From NCBI GenBank assembly GCA_001797275.1, contig MGOY01000032.1, positions 1 to 64,000 of the forward strand: 64,000 nucleotides of DNA. The letters are read 5' to 3'. The notes under the pieces are model-generated. The model had not been told where the DNA came from, searched no databases, and was given only the letters and a program-made list of their open reading frames with translations. Positions 7,400 to 16,243 of this stretch are shown piece after piece (positions within the stretch are counted from its first letter, which is position 1; each line of letters starts with the position of its first letter). Origin of the DNA: Clostridiales bacterium GWF2_38_85 (GTDB lineage: Bacteria; Bacillota; Clostridia; Oscillospirales; CAG-382). A program made the translations under genes and the position numbers.

Positions 7400-8416
7400 T
7401 TATTCATCAATCGAGTTAACAACCCATATCTTCTTAAGCGGAATTAGTTCCTTAATATCGTCACCCATAACATCATAGTATTTTAAAAACTCCTCTATTA
7501 TTTCTTTGTGCGTCCACAGGCGAATATCAAAAAACTGTTTTGCCGTTTCATTAATAACAGATGTTTTAAAGCCACTCCATGAAACAAGCAAACCGTAATC
7601 GGCGTTAAAATTCTTCATTACTCCCCCGAGTTGATCGAGTACAATACGATCAATTGGTGTATCAGAAGATTTTACCTGAACACATATTTTTTGACCGCCA
7701 AATCCCAAAACGCCGGAAGATGCGAGAATATCTACGCCCTTATCAGGCCCAGCAGGGCTAATGTAAGTAGTAAAACCTTTCGCACGCAGAATTCCATCGA
7801 TTATTTGAGCAAGTCCATGACCTTTCGTTTTCCGAATCATCAAGTTTGAAATATCTTCGATGGCATCCATTTCTATATCGCGATTTTCAGGTTCATTTTC
7901 AGTAGGCAGCTCTGGTATTGTAACGGCAGCTTTTTTACCATGTTGAAAAGCCTTTACAACAGTCATAATTCGATCTTCCTGTTTGATTCTACAAATGGTC
8001 ATGAACGCACCAAACGAGAAAAGAATATCTTGCTCAAATTTAGTGCGCGGAATATTAAGCGAGATCCATTCTACTTTTCTGGAGTGGTAATATGGATTCT
8101 CGTTGTCAGGCAAGTATTCGTAGTCTCCCAAAATCTTTCCAAAATGAATAACTGGATTTATTTTGCTGGGAAGAACAACGATCTCGCCCTTCTTCATCTC
8201 ATTCCCGAAGGGCCACACTTGGCTTGCCCAGTTCATGGCTGTCTTGACTTTCGTGTCAGGATCATTATCTACAAAATACTGTTGCAAATCATGCTTCGTC
8301 GGAAACTTCGTGATTGCTTCCGGTAGATTGTTCCAAGTGCAGTAGATGCGATTCTCTTCGAGAAATTTATTTTCATACTCGCCGTAGCGCCCGGCGCGGC
8401 ATAACCACATAGACAT
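7400..8416 (-). CDS. EVE-like/PUA N-terminus fused to Mrr-type restriction endonuclease
   Basis: A 338-residue two-domain protein. Residues 1-140 resemble the EVE/PUA-like modified-base reader found before Mrr domains: MSMWLCRAGRYGEYE, IYCTWNNL, WPFGNEMKKGEIVVLPSK. Residues about 195-310 are an Mrr catalytic domain: GHGLAQIIDGILRAKGF, SPAGPDKGVDILAS with the active aspartate, then ICVQVKSSD with the QxK pair and GLLVSWSGF. It should cut DNA carrying modified bases (family inference). Start chosen at ATG 8416, with RBS AAAGGAAAG; the longer frame overlaps the upstream gene. It is the last gene of the operon that begins with the polymerase at 15840. This stretch is lower in GC than the polymerase part, pointing to separate acquisition. 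Confidence 0.85.
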   Translation of the reverse strand: MSMWLCRAGRYGEYENKFLEENRIYCTWNNLPEAITKFPTKHDLQQYFVDNDPDTKVKTAMNWASQVWPFGNEMKKGEIVVLPSKINPVIHFGKILGDYEYLPDNENPYYHSRKVEWISLNIPRTKFEQDILFSFGAFMTICRIKQEDRIMTVVKAFQHGKKAAVTIPELPTENEPENRDIEMDAIEDISNLMIRKTKGHGLAQIIDGILRAKGFTTYISPAGPDKGVDILASSGVLGFGGQKICVQVKSSDTPIDRIVLDQLGGVMKNFNADYGLLVSWSGFKTSVINETAKQFFDIRLWTHKEIIEEFLKYYDVMGDDIKELIPLKKIWVVNSIDE

Positions 8417-8441
8417 TTTTCGCTTTCCTTTCAAATATAGT

Positions 8442-9995
8442 TCATATACAGTAGAAGGCTTTAAGTTCAATTTCAAGATTGGCTCTTAGTTCTGCGACGC
8501 CATTGCCGATATTTTTATAGCCAATTATTTTATAGTGATCAACATCAAATTTTGCAGGGTCATATGGATGATCAGGATCGGTAGGATTGCTAATCAGATA
8601 CAAAATTTCTGCCGTATTTCCAAGTTTTGCCCGAAGTAAGCCCTGCGCAAAGCCGGCCTCATAATACACATTTGCATTTTGCTCAGTTAAGTCTGCAATA
8701 AGTAGTCCTGCATCCTGTATTTTATCAAGCATTTCATTGACGATATCATAAGAGAAACCGACAATCTGTTTATCAATTCGTATCGGCGCAAGCAGGTCAG
8801 TATCATTTTCACGGTTAATCTTTTTAACAGATTCACATATAGCTTCAAACACAAAGTCAAGTTCAGGCTTGAATGGCATGGCAACGAATATTTGCTTTTT
8901 ACGTAAATCATAGATGCTATTGAAAACATCAATCATGCTTGCCGGGTCAAAATCCTTGACGTTGTATAACTTGTTTTTTACAAACCATGTATTATAAGCG
9001 GCCAATTTTGGACTTTTTTGTTTGCCGCCTTCAAAACAGTAAAACACATAGGGAACAAGGGCGAAGCGGTTCTTACAATGCTTAATAAGTTCATTATCAG
9101 CAAAATATGTATGTTCCAGCATACTTAGGACATCGGCAATATCATCCTCTGTAACGGTGGCACCCCTATCAAGGAAAAATTTTATGCAATAAAGAACAAT
9201 ATCCTCCTTATCCTCGAGGAATTCCGAGATGTTGACAAATCTTAAATTATTATGTTTCTCGAGATATGCTTTTGTTAGGCTAAATTCCTCTCCAAATTTT
9301 CTTAACTCTGGCACTGAGAAGAGATTGAACAAGCCTCGATACTGCTCAATATGGCTTAAAGGTTTAGCTTTTGAGTTGATGTTGTGAAATATCTCCATTT
9401 CTGCGCGTGCCGTTTTTACTGCATCAAAATTATTGTTATAGTAATCATTAGTTAGAAGAATAATACAAAATGGAACGTCATACTCAGCTTTTTTGTTTTC
9501 AAGTAACTTCATTGCGTCCAACCTGTGATTGCCATCAATTCTCCTAAACGGTTTTATTTGCGAATCCGGAAGGGTGCATTTTGCCATTGATATATCAGCA
9601 ATGCCGCTAATAATTCGAGTAAATGAAACCTTTTCCTTGTCTTTCAGGATGACTCTTGTTCTGGATGGCAACATATCTCGGATTGTATTATCGAAAGTTA
9701 AAAAATCCAACGGGCTAATACTGCCGCTATGTATCATTCCACCGTAGAATACGGGATTGATTGCGCTGTCAAACCAATCGTTAATTGAGTATGCTAATAC
9801 AATTTCCGGAGTATAAACGAATTGACCGTCAAGGATAAAATTTGCAATGTCTTCAACGTGGGCATCTTCTGGTTTCCTTTGATAGGCATTGTAGGGCTCC
9901 GAATACTTAATTAGCAATGATGAGGGTGCGTATCCCCTAAAGACATAAAAGCTATTGTAGCAGTTTTCTATAATCCCATAAATTGAATTGGGCAT
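8442..9995 (-). CDS. ParB/DGQHR-like domain fused to nucleoside deoxyribosyltransferase/TIR-like domain
   Basis: A 517-residue fusion. The N-terminal half carries a ParB/DGQHR-type signature, KPFRRIDGNHRLDAMKLLEN (about residues 148-167), preceded by GIADISMAKC and followed by helices; this fold binds or hydrolyses NTPs or acts on DNA. From about residue 368 the protein changes to a Rossmann-like domain: KQIFVAMPFKPELD, GFSYDIVNEMLDKIQDAG, LLIADLTEQNANVYYEAGFA. That is the pattern of nucleoside 2-deoxyribosyltransferase-like and TIR-like effectors, whose relatives degrade nucleotides or NAD in phage defence. RBS AAGGGG lies before ATG 9995, 6 nt after the upstream stop. Domain calls are fairly secure; a defence role is inference. 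Confidence 0.75.
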   Translation of the reverse strand: MPNSIYGIIENCYNSFYVFRGYAPSSLLIKYSEPYNAYQRKPEDAHVEDIANFILDGQFVYTPEIVLAYSINDWFDSAINPVFYGGMIHSGSISPLDFLTFDNTIRDMLPSRTRVILKDKEKVSFTRIISGIADISMAKCTLPDSQIKPFRRIDGNHRLDAMKLLENKKAEYDVPFCIILLTNDYYNNNFDAVKTARAEMEIFHNINSKAKPLSHIEQYRGLFNLFSVPELRKFGEEFSLTKAYLEKHNNLRFVNISEFLEDKEDIVLYCIKFFLDRGATVTEDDIADVLSMLEHTYFADNELIKHCKNRFALVPYVFYCFEGGKQKSPKLAAYNTWFVKNKLYNVKDFDPASMIDVFNSIYDLRKKQIFVAMPFKPELDFVFEAICESVKKINRENDTDLLAPIRIDKQIVGFSYDIVNEMLDKIQDAGLLIADLTEQNANVYYEAGFAQGLLRAKLGNTAEILYLISNPTDPDHPYDPAKFDVDHYKIIGYKNIGNGVAELRANLEIELKAFYCI

Positions 9996-10001
9996 ATTTT
10001 A

Positions 10002-11903
10002 TCACCCCTTAAGTAATTCTTTCTCAAACTGAGCTTTTGCCGTGGCCCATTCCTGTTCAGCCTTTTGCCGAAGTTCGTCCGCATACTGCTTTCTTCTGTT
10101 CGCTTCGTGGCAAATTTGAGCTTGAATTTTTTCTGAAGGAATAGGAATAATTACTTTTTTTAGCTCGTCCGGTACTATCTCAGGATAGTTGCCACCACTA
10201 CTTCTTTGCAACATCTGTTGAAGAATGTAATCATTCAATAAAATCCATTGTAGGTACTCTCTTGAAACATCCTTCCTCTTTAACTTACGCAATATACAAA
10301 AGCCAGTTGAAGCAATTTGTATACCGTTTTTATCGCAGGTGGCAGTTGCAATTGCACCGCGGTGTGGGCGTGTCGTAGATACAAGAATGTCACCATTACG
10401 AACAATCATCTTTGCGCGGCTTGGAGCTGCATTTTTCGAAATCATTGATAAGCTATATGAATTTTCTTTTAATTTAATATTGGAAATTTCAATATAAGGA
10501 AACTCATCATCAAAAAATTTTTTTTGGTTCCATGTTTCATTGGAAAACTCAATGATATTTCCTAATGTATCATGATTGACTTTCATGATCTCATCGACAC
10601 GTCTGGTATAGTACGGGTTATGATATTCGGTATCTATTCGGGACAGTAAAGCGCGGTTTCCACTAACTGCGAATATGTAGGGCTTTTCTGCTGACTCCTC
10701 TTCTAAACCCAAGATTTGGTGAATGAAAAGATCAAGCCCAGAAAAAAGCAATTCTGCATCAAACATCATTCGGCGATAGGCAAATCCGCCGAAATGATAG
10801 GATATATGTTTGTATGAGCCCCTGCTGCCTCTGTTCGATGATTCCTCGCGACCAAGTCCGCGAACTGGATACTTATTACCGGTCATCAGATGCGCGTAAT
10901 AACTCCAGCGGCAGCCGTCATATCTCACCGGGCGTTCAATCCACCGAACTGGGTTATACTTTTCGCTTAAATACTCAAGAGCCATAATACCGTATAGATA
11001 CATCAATTCTTCATTTGGTTTTCTGGCGGTGTATATTCCAAGATCGTTTATATCGTTATTAAGTGCTTTTATCGATGAAACAAAGGATTCAATAACCGGT
11101 GTAAAAACGCATTTTGCCTTTTCGTTGTATTCGTTTACTTTATCAGAATAGATAATGAATTGTGTTCTGTATTTACCCTTTGACGTTTCAGACATCGCTT
11201 CACGGTATATTAGATTTTTCAAACAATCCTCAATATAATAAGCCGGAACACCGCACAGCTTTGCAAGCTCTTCAACCGTTTTGGGCATTTCATAGCAGTA
11301 ATAGAGAATGTTTTGGGATAAAGCATCGTTGATATACACATATGGAAATGGGCTTATTGGATCTTTGTAATTACCATCGCCGTTAATTCGAATTTGAAGA
11401 TTTACAGGTCGCAATGCTGTTTCGTTCATTTCTGTACACTCCTTTTTTAGTTTCTTCCGAGCCTCCGAAAGACGCCATGTGATAGTGCCTTCCGAAATAT
11501 TAAGCTTTTCGGAAATTTGTTTTGTTGAAAGGTTGTCATAATAGTAGAGAATGACAATATCACGATATATCGCTGAAAGCATAGCAATTTTTGTTTTCAG
11601 CGAATCGTATAACTCTTCGTTTTCATCACCGTATTCATCTTCGTAAGGTATTACTTCAAGTGTATCATAGGAATACATCGCGCGCTGTTTTCCCATATAA
11701 CGCTGAAATGTTTTTGTTACATTGCCCGCAACACCCCAAAACCATGGTTCAAATTTGCTGTCATCCTTCAGCTTTGGCAGCTCTCGCACCGCTGTAAATA
11801 ATATTTCCTGTGCCAGCTCGTCGGCTTCTTCCCGTGAATATGTGCGGTTGACAGCATAACCGTATACCTTTTCAATGTAGCTTTCAATAATATTCGCTTT
11901 CAT
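10002..11903 (-). CDS. ECF-type sigma factor fused to type I restriction specificity (HsdS) half-subunit
   Basis: A 633-residue chimera in one uninterrupted frame. Residues 1-155 are an ECF-like sigma factor: region 2 (REEADELAQEILFTAVREL, FEPWFWGVAGNVTKTF) and region 4 (DIVILYYYDNLSTKQISEKL, ISEGTITWRLSEARKK). Residues 165-395 are an extension seen in some Firmicutes sigma proteins, including a wHTH-like ELAKLCGVPAYYIEDCL. From about residue 420 the sequence is HsdS-like: SRIDTEYHNPYY, a target-recognition domain with GDILVSTTRPHRGAIA, LQWILLNDYI, GGNYPEIVPDELKKVIIPIPS and a C-terminal helix. Start ATG 11903 has GGTGAG upstream. Only one recognition domain is present, and no HsdM or HsdR lies nearby. 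The fusion may be an accident of cassette insertion near 10660-10720 or a DNA-targeted sigma factor (inference). Confidence 0.8.
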   Translation of the reverse strand: MKANIIESYIEKVYGYAVNRTYSREEADELAQEILFTAVRELPKLKDDSKFEPWFWGVAGNVTKTFQRYMGKQRAMYSYDTLEVIPYEDEYGDENEELYDSLKTKIAMLSAIYRDIVILYYYDNLSTKQISEKLNISEGTITWRLSEARKKLKKECTEMNETALRPVNLQIRINGDGNYKDPISPFPYVYINDALSQNILYYCYEMPKTVEELAKLCGVPAYYIEDCLKNLIYREAMSETSKGKYRTQFIIYSDKVNEYNEKAKCVFTPVIESFVSSIKALNNDINDLGIYTARKPNEELMYLYGIMALEYLSEKYNPVRWIERPVRYDGCRWSYYAHLMTGNKYPVRGLGREESSNRGSRGSYKHISYHFGGFAYRRMMFDAELLFSGLDLFIHQILGLEEESAEKPYIFAVSGNRALLSRIDTEYHNPYYTRRVDEIMKVNHDTLGNIIEFSNETWNQKKFFDDEFPYIEISNIKLKENSYSLSMISKNAAPSRAKMIVRNGDILVSTTRPHRGAIATATCDKNGIQIASTGFCILRKLKRKDVSREYLQWILLNDYILQQMLQRSSGGNYPEIVPDELKKVIIPIPSEKIQAQICHEANRRKQYADELRQKAEQEWATAKAQFEKELLKG

Positions 11904-11959
11904 TCTCTCACCTACCTTTCGACTATAAAGTGTCAGAAATAGATTTCTCATTGGGCGGA

Positions 11960-12793
11960 TTACAAAAATATTTTATATCTGCATACGCCAAAACCATTTT
12001 CACGCACTATAACATCCTCGTGTATACTGCCAAGCCATTTGCGGCTGAAAGATGTTGTTCCGAAATAGGCATCAAAGTTGGCCACCGGCAGCACTACCCA
12101 ATCGTAATTTTCTGGCTTGCTCGCAAGATAATACTGTACAAGTGTTGGCAGCACCGATTCCGGCACACCTTTTGGCGTGACAGCGGACAACTTTTGCAGT
12201 ATTTCAGGCAATAACGGTGTTTCATTGTTCTTTAATGCGCCTTGTTCCAGTGCATCGGATAAAACATCATCAAACCGCAGCACCCACGCGCCTTTTGTAT
12301 TGGCGGAGAACAGCGGCACCTGAAACTGCATGATCTTCTTTCGCCAAGCGGCATCAAACCCAATGGACAATCGTTCGCAGTTGGCAGCAGCACTTTTCAT
12401 CACCTTGTCCGGGTTCTGCTGGACAAAGGCCACGATTTCATGTACATGTCGATAAAACCAGCCGCTGCCGTTTGCATCCACAAGCTCGGGGAATTCGCCA
12501 TGCAGTTCTTTAAAATCCGTTTGACTTTGCCCTTCCTTTTTCGGAAGGGCTTTTTTGGCGTCCGGAATACTGCACCAAGCACAAAGCGCACGGCGGGCAA
12601 GGTCAATCTGCAGTCCTGTGCCAGTCTGCCACATATAACCCCGTGTAATAATCGTCAGCACACGGGACAGACCTTCAAACTTCATGAGCATGTCATAGGT
12701 AAACCTGCCGAGATAGGTACTGTCATATTTGTTTTCAGAACGGTAATTAACAATGCCGGTGTAAGCATTGAATTTTTCGATTTCATTCAGCAT
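11960..12793 (-). CDS. Unknown protein, conserved partner of the RdRP-like polymerase (inferred)
   Basis: A 277-residue soluble protein with no signal peptide or membrane segment; not recognised. Visible features are a helical N-terminus (YDMLMKFEGLSRVLTIITRGY) and a Trp/Cys-containing centre (LCAWCSIPDA, GSGWFYRHVHEIV). It lies directly between the polymerase (its stop overlaps a possible GTG start at 12802) and the sigma factor fusion (57 nt to ATG 11903). ATG 12793 is preferred because AAAGGA lies 11 nt upstream, the same arrangement as before the polymerase gene. Position suggests a polymerase partner such as a recognition or assembly subunit; that is inference from neighbours only. Confidence 0.65.
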   Translation of the reverse strand: MLNEIEKFNAYTGIVNYRSENKYDSTYLGRFTYDMLMKFEGLSRVLTIITRGYMWQTGTGLQIDLARRALCAWCSIPDAKKALPKKEGQSQTDFKELHGEFPELVDANGSGWFYRHVHEIVAFVQQNPDKVMKSAAANCERLSIGFDAAWRKKIMQFQVPLFSANTKGAWVLRFDDVLSDALEQGALKNNETPLLPEILQKLSAVTPKGVPESVLPTLVQYYLASKPENYDWVVLPVANFDAYFGTTSFSRKWLGSIHEDVIVRENGFGVCRYKIFL

Positions 12794-12798
12794 AGTTG

Positions 12799-15700
12799 TC
12801 ACCGTCCTTTCACAGCATTAGGCTCAATGCGGTCAAGCAGTACCTCAAATGCGAAGCTTCGCTTGCCAAGTGCAACAGCACACCGCAGTGCTTCATCCGG
12901 ATTGATTTTCAGATTGATATACTGCCTGCACCGTTTGGCAATCAGTTCCTTATAATCTTTTCCGACGTTTTCATAAACGGTCATCATATATTTAAGTGTG
13001 GTGCTGTCACCCTTGCGGTGAAGTGCGTATTTACGGGATTCCTCCGCTTTGTACATATCGTCAAGGTCGCAGAGAATATCACCGAGTACACGACACCCGC
13101 CGAAACGGAAATCGGCAAACAGTTCCGTATATTTTTCATCTATATTATACGGGAGCACCGTAAACAAAAAATCCTCCCGCTGCTTTTGGTTCATCAGATG
13201 CCACTTTTGCACGGTCAGATTACGCCGGTATCTTGCCACATGCTCCGCCGGACAGTCGTTCAGCACACCGTAAAGCTCATCCGCTGTAAAAGTATTTTCC
13301 TGTCCGCGTGCATACAGAATCCGTTCAATATCGCTGTGGCGGGTCATGCTTTTGTGCTCGATCCGGCTGATTCGGATACGTTTTAACACTTCTTCATAGT
13401 CCTCAATGAGCGTCCGCATATATTCCACACTCTCCGCTGATAAATTGTCCTGCCAGCCGGGCTTTGCCGCAAATAAAAACAGCTCAGAATCTTTTGCCGG
13501 TTTAGCCTTGATTTTCGGCGTATGTTCTTCCAACATCTTTGCAAGATACGGCAGCTTTTCTACATTGGAGCTTACGGTGTCCCAATCTATGCTGTTAAAA
13601 AACTTATCCAATTGTTCTTTTTTTGTCAGCTCATACCACTCTCTGTTTTCATCATCACCGACAATCGCCTTGTACTTGAGAAACGGACTACGGCTGACCG
13701 GCTTGTGATTCAGATAGTCGGACAAATCCGGCTTAATCCCGCTTTTCACGGAATCAATTTCAAGCCCGGTGAGAATTTCAAGCATTTCTGTGTCTTCCCG
13801 CAAACGCTCCCGCTCCTCATCGGAGGAATTTTCATCGTATGCGACGATGCTGCGGTCAAACGCCGCATTGCAGATTTGCCCGATGCGTGTAGAAAAGGTG
13901 CTGCGGACTGTTTCAAAGCGTGCTTGCCAATCGTTTGCGTCACGAATGAGCGTCGTGGCCGACGGAATCTTCAAAAGCGGAATGCTGCTGCGGTAGTTGA
14001 ACGGATCGTAATCGTTGTCACGATAATTCCGGGCAATACAGGCATTCAGCAGCGGATCGGAGATGGTTTTGATCATATCGCCGTCAAAGTCCGCACCGCC
14101 CAGGCGTTCCGGAATCAGCGTGCGGGAATCCACCATAATGACATAATTCAGGTGTGAAAGGTACCTTTGTCGCAGCGGACCGATGAAATCCGGCGGCAAA
14201 ACGGCGGCTTCTTCATTACGGGCAATATGCGGATTGCGCAGCAGGGTGTAACGGTCGTTTTCGGTATAAACGGCTCCCGGCGCGTAGGCGGTTGTACTGT
14301 TATAGCATTCGTTTTCAAGCCTCACGACAACGCCCATATATTGATCGTCCGTATCGGAAACGGTTTTGACAAGCATTTTGATAAACCGCATCAAGTCACC
14401 CGACAGATAGCGGTTATCTCCGGAAATGAGCAGCCGTCCAAGCGAATATTGCTTCAAAAGCGTTTGCGCCCGGCTGTCAAGCTCCTTTGCGTAAATCGGT
14501 TCAGCAATAAACAGTGGGTTTTTTGTGATGATTTTCACAAGTGCCATATCCCGTTTTGAAGTGTTTTCTTTTTTAACTTCATCGGTAAAATACTGTATCC
14601 GCTTTTCTAAATTGGCAGTAATGTTATAGAAAGCGGTTTCGGTTACTTTTGTGATCCAATGGCGGCTGTCTGACTCGGGACTGTGATCCCAGCCAAGCGG
14701 CAAATCCGCCGGGCGAAACTCATCGGATTTAAGCGCAGCGGTTGTAAGAAACTGATAGTTCAGCTCCGTATATTCGTCTGCTTCTGCCTGCCCGAAGCCA
14801 GAGATATACAGCGCATGGCGATATTTTTTGCAGCGGTCAAGATATTGGGAAAAAGACAGGCCGTTTTCTGTCATCCAGCCGAAACCCTTGAACATGCTTT
14901 TTGTAAGAATGACATCAACTTCATTGACCGGGTGCTTCTTGTCCCAGATATCAATGATATACGGTACATCGAGTTCGAAAAAAAGTGCTTTGAAATCCAC
15001 CTCATGAACCACGCCCTTGATATACGGCATACGAATCTGAAAAGAGTGATGAATATGTTTGTCGCAGTAAGCGATATCTATTTGATTGGAAAGCTCGGTT
15101 GAAATCAACCCCTCACCGTCAAACTCGGTTACTTCAATATCGGCGGTTTCCGAAACTCGGCTGTATTTACGCTCGGCATTGTCGCTGCCATCATCTTTTA
15201 CGGTAATGATATTGGCTTCGTATACGGGTGTGATGGGATTGTCAACCACGACAATGCGTTTGTCGTCCCATATGTCAGTATCTTCAAATCGGAATCCACT
15301 TGTCAGCATCAATCCGTTGTAGGCATACAGCTTGCTTAATTGGCACAAGCCGATATTCATATTAAGCATAATGCGCTTTCGTACAGGCTCATAAAAATCC
15401 TCGCGGATAAAGGAAAGCCGGGAATTGCGGCTCATGCTGCCGGAGCGCTCAAAGGCAACATAACGATAGGCGCCTTTCCCAAAATCAAGCGTAATCCCCT
15501 CCGGGCGAAACATGGCTTCTGCCTGCTTTTGTCGGTCAATATATTTTTTCTGTACGGCTTTGCGGTCAAAGATGCCGGAGAAATCCACATAGAAAAGAAT
15601 GTCCGCCAGATCCGGAATTGTTTCCACGCCAAGTGGTAATTTGAAATCGTCGCCGTGCAGGACGCACATTGTCTGGAAGAACAACGCACAGTCATCCTGG

Positions 15701-15840
15701 GTCTGCGGCGCAGAATGAGAAATACACTTTTTTGTGGCATCTTCATTAAGTATGAAATTATAGCTGCCATCGTCCGTCTCTTTTGCATTCCGCAAAATTG
15801 CCAGTGCTGACAACTCTCTGATGATATACTTTACCTGCAT
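12799..15840 (-). CDS. RdRP/YonO-like double-psi beta-barrel RNA polymerase
   Basis: A 1013-residue protein. At about residues 595-604 it has RLGGADFDGDMIK, the D-x-D-G-D metal-binding motif shared by multisubunit RNA polymerase beta' (NADFDGD), QDE-1-type cellular RdRPs and phage YonO. It is preceded by YTLLRNPHIARNEEAAVLPP, which resembles the RNP..H..E/D element upstream of the motif in eukaryotic RdRPs, and by VIMVDSRTLIPE. These indicate a single-chain polymerase transcribing DNA or RNA. The residues on both sides match no domain I can name. ATG 15840 is preferred (AGGA 11 nt upstream); a GTG at 15849 would add three residues. A strong sigma-A promoter lies upstream. Neighbouring genes encode a partner and a sigma-like protein, suggesting element-specific transcription (inference). 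Confidence 0.8.
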   Translation of the reverse strand: MQVKYIIRELSALAILRNAKETDDGSYNFILNEDATKKCISHSAPQTQDDCALFFQTMCVLHGDDFKLPLGVETIPDLADILFYVDFSGIFDRKAVQKKYIDRQKQAEAMFRPEGITLDFGKGAYRYVAFERSGSMSRNSRLSFIREDFYEPVRKRIMLNMNIGLCQLSKLYAYNGLMLTSGFRFEDTDIWDDKRIVVVDNPITPVYEANIITVKDDGSDNAERKYSRVSETADIEVTEFDGEGLISTELSNQIDIAYCDKHIHHSFQIRMPYIKGVVHEVDFKALFFELDVPYIIDIWDKKHPVNEVDVILTKSMFKGFGWMTENGLSFSQYLDRCKKYRHALYISGFGQAEADEYTELNYQFLTTAALKSDEFRPADLPLGWDHSPESDSRHWITKVTETAFYNITANLEKRIQYFTDEVKKENTSKRDMALVKIITKNPLFIAEPIYAKELDSRAQTLLKQYSLGRLLISGDNRYLSGDLMRFIKMLVKTVSDTDDQYMGVVVRLENECYNSTTAYAPGAVYTENDRYTLLRNPHIARNEEAAVLPPDFIGPLRQRYLSHLNYVIMVDSRTLIPERLGGADFDGDMIKTISDPLLNACIARNYRDNDYDPFNYRSSIPLLKIPSATTLIRDANDWQARFETVRSTFSTRIGQICNAAFDRSIVAYDENSSDEERERLREDTEMLEILTGLEIDSVKSGIKPDLSDYLNHKPVSRSPFLKYKAIVGDDENREWYELTKKEQLDKFFNSIDWDTVSSNVEKLPYLAKMLEEHTPKIKAKPAKDSELFLFAAKPGWQDNLSAESVEYMRTLIEDYEEVLKRIRISRIEHKSMTRHSDIERILYARGQENTFTADELYGVLNDCPAEHVARYRRNLTVQKWHLMNQKQREDFLFTVLPYNIDEKYTELFADFRFGGCRVLGDILCDLDDMYKAEESRKYALHRKGDSTTLKYMMTVYENVGKDYKELIAKRCRQYINLKINPDEALRCAVALGKRSFAFEVLLDRIEPNAVKGR

Positions 15841-15864
15841 ACCGTTCACCGTCCTATTTATAGT

Positions 15865-15893
15865 ATTATACCATAAAATTGTAAATATTTCAA
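15865..15893 (-). promoter_or_regulatory. Sigma-A-type promoter of the polymerase operon
   Basis: On the minus strand, TTGAAA (15893-15888), a 17-bp spacer and a perfect TATAAT (15870-15865), 25 nt before the polymerase ATG. The host enzyme would therefore transcribe the operon first. Confidence 0.8.
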
Positions 15894-15900
15894 TATGAAT

Positions 15901-15931
15901 ACTGCTCCCACACTTTAGTGCCGGGAGCAGT
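15901..15931 (+). promoter_or_regulatory. Hairpin in the intergenic region before the VLP/ParM operon
   Basis: ACTGCTCCC pairs with GGGAGCAGT, with an inner CACT/AGTG stem, followed by a T-rich AGATTTTAT and then the RBS of the VLP gene. It may act as an attenuator or operator for the plus-strand mobilization operon, divergent from the polymerase promoter. The role is not proven. Confidence 0.45.
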
Positions 15932-15958
15932 AGATTTTATAAAGGAAGGAGAAAAATC

Positions 15959-16243
15959 ATGGTACTCAGAATCAACGAATCACAGATTGATCGGGTAAAT
16001 GAGCTTGTGAAAAGGCTATGCTGTAACTGTGATGAAGGCAACTGTTTGTTGCTTGATGATGGTGAGACTCATCCCTGCATTCAGCTTATATCGGTTACAG
16101 GTATCTACTGCAAATATTTCAAAGAAGCGGTTTTACCAGCTGAAAAAAAGCTGTATGCGGAAATTATCAAGTACACAAAATCAAAAAATGAAAGGAAGAA
16201 ACAAAATGAAAAACTTGGGCAATACAATAATCATCGGCATTGA
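15959..16243 (+). CDS. Cysteine-rich VLP domain protein
   Basis: A 94-residue protein with the pattern of the Cys-rich VLP family of mobile elements: RVNELVKRLCCNCDEGNCLLLDDGE, then a CIQLISVTGIYCKYF segment and VLPAEKKLYAEI. Six cysteines suggest a small metal-binding fold. RBS AAGGAAGGAG lies before ATG 15959. The end overlaps the ParM start by 38 nt, so it is the first gene of the partition/mobilization operon. Function is unknown; the family travels with ParM and relaxase genes. Confidence 0.8.
   Translation: MVLRINESQIDRVNELVKRLCCNCDEGNCLLLDDGETHPCIQLISVTGIYCKYFKEAVLPAEKKLYAEIIKYTKSKNERKKQNEKLGQYNNHRH

Noticed and set aside
12796-15639. Several plus-strand frames opposite the polymerase gene
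   Set aside because: They are antisense shadows of a 1013-codon gene with a catalytic motif and promoter.
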